A stretch of DNA of 15,878 nucleotides from Entophlyctis helioformis (Eukaryota; Chytridiomycota; Chytridiomycetes; Chytridiales; Chytriomycetaceae): the NCBI GenBank assembly GCA_025526915.1, contig JAHLKH010000386.1:1-15878 (forward strand), in the 5' to 3' direction. This document shows positions 7,227 through 13,998 of the stretch, in pieces (positions within the stretch are counted from its first letter, which is position 1; each line of letters opens with the position of its first letter). A program made the translations under genes and the position numbers. Below the pieces are notes generated by a model. The model searched no databases, was not told where the DNA came from, and saw only the letters and a program-made list of their open reading frames with translations.

Positions 7227-9584
7227 ATGCTGTCGCTCCGAACAGCGTCCAAGCCCGCAAGAGCGTGTGCGGCCCGTGCGGTGTCGGCCGCCAGCAGACA
7301 GCCGTGGACAGCCGCTGCGTCTGCGTCTGCGTCTGTGCATGCGCCGTCCGGCCTCGCCTCGCTGCCCGCTGCCCGGGCCGTCGTGCTCGCCGCCAGTGCA
7401 CGGCATGCGTCCAGTGCGGCCGTGTCGGCCATCAAGGATCAGCTCAGCGGCGAGATCAAGCTGCGGCCTGCGTCTGTGCGTGCGCTGGCCGACCAGCTCA
7501 AGCCCGAGTCCCGCATCGACGCCCGCTCCGGCATGTTCCCGCAGCAGGCCTGGTTCACCGCCCCCAAGGCAGACCCCATTGTGGCCCTGCGTGCCTTTGA
7601 CAATGCGCTCAAGGCCGGCACCAACGCCCAGCTGCTGGCGGCCTACGACTTTCTGCGCTCGCTCGGCGCCAGTGCGCTCGCCAACGTCCCCACCAGCCTG
7701 TTTGTCGGCCTGCTCGAGCGGCTCGTCGATCCGGCTTCGTCGGACGTGGCCGGCCTGACTGGCACCCGCCGCACCGATGCCGCCGCCCGGATCCGCTCCG
7801 ACTTTCTCGAGTCGGGCCATGCGGCGTCGCGCGAGGTCGACCTGCTCGCTCTCCGCTCGGCTCGCTTCGTCGACAACGACCATCTGGACCGCGCCGTGCG
7901 TCTGTTCCGTGACATTGTCGGCAAGGACTCGGTCGGCACCGGCGCAACGAGTGCGCAGGCTGCCGCCGAGCAGACTGTGAATGCCGCTGCGTCCAAGGCG
8001 GATCCGACTCCCAGCCAGGACACGCCGGCTGCCGAGGTCGACGCAAACGCTCAGGCTGCCGGCGCTTCGAATGCATCCGCTGCTGCCCGTCGCCGCCCTG
8101 CTTCTGCCCCTGCCGATCGCGTCTTGTGCGATGAGCTGGTTGCCGCGTTTGCTGCCCACGGACACGTTGCCGTCTGCAAGGCGCTCATTGCACGCATGCT
8201 CGAAGCCCGCATCCAGCCCGAGGTCTCCACATTCTGCCACCTTCTCGACGCCTACTGCAATGCAGGCGACCTGACGTCGGCAGAGACGCTGTCTGCACAG
8301 ATCTTGTCGCACGGCACACCCGAACAGATCGCCTGGGCGAGAGAGTCGCTGCTCATTGGCTTCTCGCGCCTTGGCAACGCCACCAAGGCGCAAAAGTACT
8401 TTGATGCTCTCAGCCGCTTTTCCAATGGCGCCGTCCAGACTGCGCGCGCCAAGGACATCAAGGGTGCCGCTGGTGTTGGCAAGGCACAGAGCATCCAGAC
8501 GACTGCCCAGTTCAACGCGCTTATCCGCGTGTCGTGCGAGCGTGGTCTGCCCGGAGAAGTCATGCGGGTGTACAAGACGATGCGCCACGAGGGCGTTGAG
8601 GCGAATAGCGAGACATATGCCCTCATGATCCGTGCGTACGGCCGCTCCAAAAACCTCACAGCAGCGTCGCGTCTGTTTTACAAGAAGGAGAACGTCCCTG
8701 GCTTTGTGCCGTCCACCGACATGCAGGCCGCCCTCATTGAGGCGTACATTCTCGCTGGCGAGTCGCTGCTTGCATGGCGAGTTCTCGCTGATCCGGCTAC
8801 GGATCCGTCGAAGCAGCCAGCGCTCCCCAGCCACTGGACGTTTGGCCCACCCCAGCACCTTCGCAACAAGCAAAAGCGGTCCAGTGAGGCTGTCAGCGAG
8901 CAGGCAGCCGCAGCATCTCTTTTCCAGCGCATCACACTCGACATGGTTGCACCCCTTGCCAAGGACCTGTCTGGCAAGCACATTGACTATCTGCGCGACC
9001 GTATGCGTCTGGCCAACATCCCTGCCGAGGCTCGCAGCGTCGTGATTGCCCAGCTGATGCGTGCAGCGCTGGTTGACTCGCCAGCGTACGGTGCACAAGA
9101 CACCAAGCTCGCGCTGGATCTGTACGGCGAGTTCACTGCCGAGGGCGGCTCTGCACGCGGAACGCTTGTGCCCGTCTCAGCACATGCAGCAGCCGTCGAG
9201 GCACTGGGCATTGCAGGCCGCACGGACGAGGCTGTTGCTCTGTTTGAGCGCACACTGGAGGACGCGGCGATTGCCGGCGAGGCGACTGCGGCATACACGG
9301 CGCTGTTTGCTGGGCTTGCTGCGGCCGCCGGGTCGCCCAGCACGGCCGAGGCTGCAGTCAAGTATCTCGCGCTCATGCAGCGCGACGGTGTTGTGGCGGA
9401 CGCCATGACGCTCACGCACGCGGCGCGGTGCTTTGGCAGCCAGGACGAGGCGCGGAGCAAGCTGGACGGCGTCTTGACTGGAGCGACTGCGCGCGGTATT
9501 GTGCCTGATCCGTCTCGCCACGATGCGCTCTACATGCTGGTTGGAGCCGAGGCTGTAGAGTCTGTGTGTTCGTTGTTGCAGTGA
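7227..9584 (+). CDS. Mitochondrial pentatricopeptide-repeat-like (PPR) protein
   Basis: The intronless frame gives 785 aa from ATG 7227. The frame is open further upstream, but that part is antisense to the ITPase gene. The first ~65 residues are rich in Arg, Ala and Ser with almost no acidic residues (MLSLRTASKPARACAARAV), a typical mitochondrial presequence. Helical PPR-like repeats are seen at ~300-400 (VLCDELVAAFAAHGHVAVCK, STFCHLLDAYCNAGDLTSAE) and ~425-520 (FNALIRVSCERGLPGEVMRV, ETYALMIRAYGRSKNLTAAS, AALIEAYILAGESLLAWRVL). More lie at ~650-760 (AAVEALGIAGRTDEAVALFE). An Ala-rich disordered linker lies at ~250-295. PPR proteins bind organelle RNA for processing, stability or translation; the RNA target cannot be told here. 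I see no endonuclease or DYW domain. Codon use is strongly GC-ending. Confidence 0.82.
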   Translation: MLSLRTASKPARACAARAVSAASRQPWTAAASASASVHAPSGLASLPAARAVVLAASARHASSAAVSAIKDQLSGEIKLRPASVRALADQLKPESRIDARSGMFPQQAWFTAPKADPIVALRAFDNALKAGTNAQLLAAYDFLRSLGASALANVPTSLFVGLLERLVDPASSDVAGLTGTRRTDAAARIRSDFLESGHAASREVDLLALRSARFVDNDHLDRAVRLFRDIVGKDSVGTGATSAQAAAEQTVNAAASKADPTPSQDTPAAEVDANAQAAGASNASAAARRRPASAPADRVLCDELVAAFAAHGHVAVCKALIARMLEARIQPEVSTFCHLLDAYCNAGDLTSAETLSAQILSHGTPEQIAWARESLLIGFSRLGNATKAQKYFDALSRFSNGAVQTARAKDIKGAAGVGKAQSIQTTAQFNALIRVSCERGLPGEVMRVYKTMRHEGVEANSETYALMIRAYGRSKNLTAASRLFYKKENVPGFVPSTDMQAALIEAYILAGESLLAWRVLADPATDPSKQPALPSHWTFGPPQHLRNKQKRSSEAVSEQAAAASLFQRITLDMVAPLAKDLSGKHIDYLRDRMRLANIPAEARSVVIAQLMRAALVDSPAYGAQDTKLALDLYGEFTAEGGSARGTLVPVSAHAAAVEALGIAGRTDEAVALFERTLEDAAIAGEATAAYTALFAGLAAAAGSPSTAEAAVKYLALMQRDGVVADAMTLTHAARCFGSQDEARSKLDGVLTGATARGIVPDPSRHDALYMLVGAEAVESVCSLLQ

Positions 9585-9832
9585 TCCCTATGCGGTCTTG
9601 CTGCATGCTGCGTGACGATTGAATCTTGATCCGCTGATGGCTGTTCTTTCGAGCTGTTACCAATGAGAGGGCTGCGATGGCCGTTGATTGCAGCACGTTG
9701 TTCAAGGTTAGGTCGAGGCTTGGGTGTCAGAGCAGCGAGAGCAGCGAGAGTTGTCCATGGACGGATCGTGAGGTCACAGTGGCGTGCTCATTTGGCCGCT
9801 TTGCCGCGCCAATCTGTTCCTTTGACACGCAA

Positions 9833-9863
9833 CGACGACAACGACGACAACGACGACAACGAC
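9833..9863 (+). repeat. Nine-base tandem repeat directly before the OS-9 start codon
   Basis: Three perfect copies of CGACGACAA plus a partial fourth (CGAC) end one base before the ATG at 9865. The tract should lie in the 5' leader. Length changes here would alter the leader but not the protein. Confidence 0.85.
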
Positions 9864-9864
9864 C

Positions 9865-11773
9865 ATGAGACTGACAGAGCGGCGGCATCCAGCCAAGCGG
9901 CCGAGCACACTGCCAGCGTCGCACACGCTGTCGCTGGGCTTGTGCCTCGCGCATCTGGCGCTCTCTGCTGTGCCGCAGGCGTCTGCAGCCATCGCCGCCG
10001 GCACCGGCAGAAGCCCAGCCAAGGCGGCCGCCAAGGCACTTGGCCACAAGCTGCCAGCGACGGCGATGGTGGCCTCGGCAGAGGCCGTCTCGGGCGACTG
10101 GTTTTCAACGCCCAACTACCGGCTGCTCTTCCGCTCTGGCCAGGAGCCCATGGGCGACACTGAGCTGGAGGCTCTGTCTCAACGGGTGTGTTTGCAACGC
10201 TGTGCGCCGACCTTGGACGGCTGAGTGGCGGCTGACTGACGCCCGTCTGCTTGCCTGACTGCTTGCTTGCGGCCAAAGGTTGGGCTGGATGCAGTCACGA
10301 TCGTCTCACGGGCCCCTGACGACTCGTATGTGTGTGTCATTCCGGACGTTGCTGCCGTCTCCGAGTCGCCCTCGGCACCGTCGTCTCCACTTGAGGATTC
10401 GGCTGGATCTGCATCGTCTGGATCCACAGGCTCGGCGACGGGCAGCCTGCCGCAGTCGGCATCGACAGACGAAGTGCTGACGCGCAAGCAGCAGGCTCGC
10501 ACTGGGCAGCAGCTTGTGCGATCTATGCCGTGTCTCTACTATGTACGTCTGCCGGGCATCCGCTGACCGCCGAGAAGCAAGCGTGCATGGACTGACACTG
10601 TGCATGTTTGTGGTGCAGGTGCCGGGCGAATACTGGACGTACGAGTTCTGCCAGGGCGACCATGTGCGCCAGTTCCACCGGATGGAAGAGAACGAGCCGC
10701 GATCGAATGCGCCCACAGAGTACTTCCTTGGGCGGTACTCAAAGATGCTGTCTGCCGAAACCGTCAAGGTCGAAGACGACACCGGCTCCGTGTGGATCCT
10801 CAAGGAAGTCTGGGGCGGTGGCGCCATCTGTGATCTGACCAACGCGCCGCGCGAGACGACGGTCGAGTACCACTGTGCCGTCGGCAACGAAGAGTACGTT
10901 TCGTCTCTTCGCGAGGTGGCCAGCTGCAAGTACTCGGTGACTGTGCACACGCCGCGTCTGTGCCGCGATCGTCTCTTTGTGCGCAAAGAGCTTGTCACCA
11001 CATCGCCTATCCAGTGCTACCCGCTCAAGCCTGGCACTGGCACACGCTCGAGGTCGCCGGCGGCTGACGGAGCCGAACCTGCGAAAGCTGCAGCGCCTCT
11101 AAAGAGCGGCGCAAAGGAGAAGCAGTGGTACATGGCGCCGCCCAAGGTCGAAACGCTCATTGATTCGATAAAGCGTCGCGAGCAGGCCGAGCTTCAGAAG
11201 AAGCAGCAGGCCTTGCTTGACCAAGCACACGCATCTCAACCTCAACCTGACCAGCAGCAGCAGCAGCAAGTTGCGGTTGGTGGCGGCAATCCTCTTGCGC
11301 ATCTCATTGCCAACCAGCTGGGCGGGCAGCAGGCGTTATTCGACATCTTGACAGGCGCTGGAGGCGCTGTTACTGTTGGCGGTATGGCTCCTGTCGCTGC
11401 TGACGGGGATGCCGCTGACGGCGGGGTTGTTGACCTGCATCAAGTCGCAGCCAAGATTGCCGCCGTCATTGCACAGCGGATCAAGATGACTGGCCAAGAG
11501 CCGGATGATGATGCTGCCGATGCGGCTGAGGCGTCAGGCGGCGCGTCCCAGGCCACTGACCAGAGTACCAAGGCTGGCGCGGATCCTGAAGCGGACGGCA
11601 AGACGCGACAGGCGCTGGTGCAGAGCGTTGCAGGCGGGCTGGCCAAGTCGCTCGATGTGGGCGAGGGAGATGCAGTGGCCCTTGCCGAGAAGATCGTTGT
11701 GCTGGAAGGCGGTGACGACACGAACGAGGACAAGAAGAACGAGGCCACGACAGAGGCACACGTCGTCCCTTGA
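9865..11773 (+). CDS. YOS9: OS-9/Yos9-type ER lectin with MRH domain, 3 exons
   Basis: Exons 9865-10185, 10279-10542 and 10619-11773 encode 579 aa. The introns (93 and 76 nt) are both phase 0 and carry CTGAC branch motifs. Yos9/OS-9 works in the ER lumen, reading trimmed N-glycans on misfolded glycoproteins and passing them to the Hrd1 ubiquitin ligase for degradation (ERAD). An N-terminal signal peptide has its hydrophobic core at ~22-37 (LSLGLCLAHLALSAV) and probable cleavage after ASA. The MRH domain spans ~192-310 with six cysteines in the expected pattern (C192, C206, C266, C281, C298, C310). Likely sugar ligands are Q213, R273, E294 and Y300. The tryptophan pair of animal OS-9 is Y200-W201 here. 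Past ~335 the protein is disordered: a charged Gln-rich helix, six consecutive Gln, then an acidic tail. The C-terminus lacks HDEL, as in animal OS-9. The ATG context is good (A at -3). Confidence 0.88.
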
Positions 11774-12004
11774 GCTGCTGTACGTTGCGACCTTGTGAAT
11801 GAACCCCACGCCAAGTGATACAGTGTTCGCAGCCATCTGATGTCTTTGCCACACTCGGCACACTCGGCGCCAGTGCATGTCTTCACATCCACTAAATCAT
11901 GCGCCGTCCTTGCACTGGCTCGATCCATCGCCACGCATGACGGCGGGGGTCGCGTCGACGTTGGTTGCGTCACCTTTCCTCCGCATCCCACAACACTAGT
12001 GACC

Positions 12005-12511
12005 ATGCCCACTCCCATCGCCGTTGGCAGCACCCTCCCCGAGGCCACGTTCACCACGTCGCAGAACCAGAAGGAGGAGGGCGCCTGCGCCATCCCCACC
12101 ATCCTCACCACCTCGCAGGTCTTTGGTGGCAAGCGTGTCGTCCTCTTCGCCGTGCCCGGCGCCTTCACGCCCAGCTGCCACGTCCAGCACCTGCCCGGCT
12201 TCCTCGACGAGGCCAACTATGCCGCCATCAAGGCCAAGGGCGTCGACACCATCGCCTGCCTCGCCACCAACGACGTCTTTGTGCTCGACGCCTGGGGCAA
12301 GAGCTTCAAGTCCGGCGACCGCATCCTGTTCCTCGCCGATGGCAGCGCCAACTTTGTCAAGGCCATCGGCCTTGACCTCGACCTCACCGCCAAGGGCATG
12401 GGCGTGCGCAGCCAGCGCTTCGTCATGATTGTCAAGGACGGTGTCGTCGAGCACCTTGCCGTCGGTGGTGTCGAGGTCTCTGGCGCTGAGGCCGTCCTCG
12501 CCAAGCTCTGA
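12005..12511 (+). CDS. PRX5: Prx5/Pmp20-type peroxiredoxin with C-terminal AKL peroxisomal signal
   Basis: This thiol peroxidase reduces H2O2 and alkyl hydroperoxides using a peroxidatic cysteine. The intronless frame gives 168 aa, normal for the subfamily. The active-site motif PGAFTPSCHVQHLPGF places the peroxidatic residue at C58; the Prx5 block ACLATNDVFVLDAWGK (~84-99) and the RSQRFVMIV strand near ~137 follow. C28 and C85 are the other cysteines; C28 lies near the position of the resolving cysteine in yeast Ahp1, but that role is inferred. The last three residues are AKL, an accepted PTS1 variant, suggesting peroxisome import. ATG 12005 has A at -3. An in-frame ATG at 11840 would add 55 residues, but it has C at -3 and its codons lack the strong GC-ending bias of the core. 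That bias suggests high expression. Confidence 0.92.
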   Translation: MPTPIAVGSTLPEATFTTSQNQKEEGACAIPTILTTSQVFGGKRVVLFAVPGAFTPSCHVQHLPGFLDEANYAAIKAKGVDTIACLATNDVFVLDAWGKSFKSGDRILFLADGSANFVKAIGLDLDLTAKGMGVRSQRFVMIVKDGVVEHLAVGGVEVSGAEAVLAKL

Positions 12512-12671
12512 TGCTGCTTCCTGATGGACTCAATGAATACTCCATGTTTCTGGCCCGATGTTTTCTCCGCAGCGATCTCCGTTCAAGTGTGCGGTGATGT
12601 GGTTTTCTTTGTTGGTCGTGGCAGTGACAGTAGGGTTCATAGTGTCAGCAGCCGAGCCAAACACAACGAAA

Positions 12672-12743
12672 GCCCCTTTAGCTTAGCGGTAGAGCGTCCG
12701 CCTCGTAAGCGGAAGGTCGGGTGTTCAATCCACCCAGGGGGCA
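12672..12743 (+). tRNA. tRNA-Thr(CGT): tRNA-Thr, anticodon CGT
   Basis: A full cloverleaf folds by hand. The acceptor stem has 7 bp with one G-T pair (GCCCCTT against AGGGGGC) and discriminator A at 12743. The D-stem is GCTT/AGAGC-type. The anticodon stem TCCGC/GCGGA holds loop CTCGTAA with anticodon at 12704-12706. The T-stem GGGTG/CACCC holds loop TTCAATC. There is no intron. The anticodon CGT reads ACG (Thr), and G1-C72, C2-G71, G35 and U36 fit threonine identity. A and B box sequences are present within the gene. Confidence 0.96.
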
Positions 12744-13653
12744 TTCGGGTTCACTTTTGCATTCTTTTTGCTCCTTGTGACACTGGTGGATCCATCCCCC
12801 GCCCACTCATCGTCTGCTCGCTGCTGCCGCTTCCCTTTTGCTCGTCTGTGTGCTGCTGTGCGCTGCTGTGCTTGCAGCAACGCAGATGGTGCCATTTCGT
12901 TCATTTTGGATGTTGCTGGGATTGCATGCTGCACAAGCGCTGGCTGGTGAAGATCTGGGAGTCACGCTGGAGATTGCGCACATTGCGCTCGAGTGCACAG
13001 AGGAGCGGATCGCGGCTATTCGCACAGCGCATGGGCAGCGTGGCTTGGACGCACGGTTTGCAGCAGCATGCGTCATTGCAACACACGTCTGGGATCACAA
13101 GCTGCGCGCTGTAGGGTAAGGGTACCTGTGGGATTTGCCAACGAGCCTATGCCATCACTGGTGGGGTGCGCTATGCGAGCACGCGGAATGAAGCCGCCTG
13201 ATCCATGCAGGCCAATCCATGGTCAAGCATGCCACCGTTGCTCACACTATTGGAGCAGCATTGAGCTCACTCGGCTGTATCTAGTCCAAACAGACGAAAG
13301 AACTATCCTACCATGGACGGTTGCCATCCTCGTCCATCCATGGCAGTGCCAGCAATGTCGCAGATGCTATTGCTGAGGAAGCCAATGATGCAGTGGATTT
13401 GATGAGAATCCCAAAGACGAATGAAGCAATCGCCTTCAACCGGTGCGCATGCTGCAACGACGCTTCCAAAGTATCCCAACAGCAAGGATTGGGCCGTGAA
13501 TGGAGGGCGGGGAGCTGTCTCGTCACGGCCATTGTTGCGCAGTGATGCCAAGGCGTGTTGGGCTGGTGAAAGCGACACTTTCTTGAGAGCAGACAAACGC
13601 TCGCCACATCAACAAGACACGCTGGACAAAGTGATGACGTGAGAGAGTGACGG
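12744..13653. other. Stretch without a recognised gene, with unassigned plus-strand open frames
   Basis: This 910-bp gap lies between the tRNA and the retrotransposon LTR. The best coding-looking piece is plus-strand 12886-13116, in one frame that starts at an ATG (first residues MVPFRSFWMLLGLHAAQ) and reads as helical, Ala-rich sequence. It ends beside a good donor (GTAAGG at 13117). An acceptor-like CCTGATCCATGCAG ends at 13210. The same frame stays readable at 13213-13281 and 13285-13545, split by TAG at 13282-13284. Joining these pieces with consistent phases failed, so no gene model is offered. I recognise no family, and minus-strand frames here are no better. A pyrimidine-rich run ending in CTTGCAG at ~12830-12877 could also be a splice acceptor. 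Confidence 0.35.
12755..12769 (+). terminator. Pol III terminator for tRNA-Thr
   Basis: TTTT at 12755-12758 lies 12 bases after the tRNA, and TTTTT at 12765-12769 acts as a possible backup. Such T runs end Pol III transcripts. Confidence 0.8.
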
Positions 13654-13920
13654 TGTATTGGGTGTCAGAGTTCCTGCTCGAGTGCAGCGAAGGCACAGGG
13701 AACTGCGGGTCTGCAACACAGACAGAGGGAGAGGAGCTGTCAGGCGACAGCGTCTGAGGCAGGCAAATGAATATGTATTGTAAGAAGTACCTGCAACACA
13801 GACAGAGGGAGAGGAGCTGTCAGGCGACAGCGTCTGAGGCAGGCAAATGAATAGAACAGCAAGGGAAAGGCAGAGACGCGAGACATAGAGTTGGAAAAGC
13901 CAACAGACGATAATCTAACA
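13654..13920 (-). repeat. Probable 3' LTR
   Basis: The minus-strand start is fixed by the polypurine tract: TGTTAGATTATCG begins at 13920. The other end is chosen at AATACA (13654), which gives the usual TG...CA ends and a length of 267 bp. The far end is uncertain because the partner LTR is outside the window. The LTR contains a perfect tandem duplication at 13711-13853. Confidence 0.55.
13711..13853 (-). repeat. 80-bp-period tandem duplication inside the LTR
   Basis: Two identical 63-bp copies lie at 13711-13773 and 13791-13853, separated by 17 bp that are not repeated again. I compared them base by base and found no difference. Full identity points to a recent duplication or gene conversion. 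Confidence 0.92.
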
Positions 13921-13930
13921 CCCCCCCTAG
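13921..13930 (-). other. Polypurine tract (plus-strand DNA primer site)
   Basis: On the minus strand CTAGGGGGGG directly precedes TGTTAG, the expected start of an LTR. A purine run at this exact place is the priming site for second-strand synthesis in LTR retrotransposons. Confidence 0.7.
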
Positions 13931-13998
13931 CCGAGGAGGCCAAGAGGACCCAAGGCGGTAGAAGAAGAGAAAAATTTTTAGCCTCGTCATCCCCCAGA

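Noticed and set aside
6049..7401. 450-codon minus-strand frame overlapping ITPase and both neighbours
   Set aside because: It is Arg/Ala/Pro-rich shadow sequence in another frame of the ITPase gene. The ITPase frame carries all the family motifs.
7194..9098. 634-codon minus-strand frame opposite the PPR gene
   Set aside because: It is a long antisense frame caused by high GC at third positions. It has no recognisable domain and lies opposite a well-supported gene.
13311..13345. Imperfect inverted repeat around two CCATGG sites
   Set aside because: The arms are interrupted by four bases and no flanking features suggest a mobile element or regulatory RNA.
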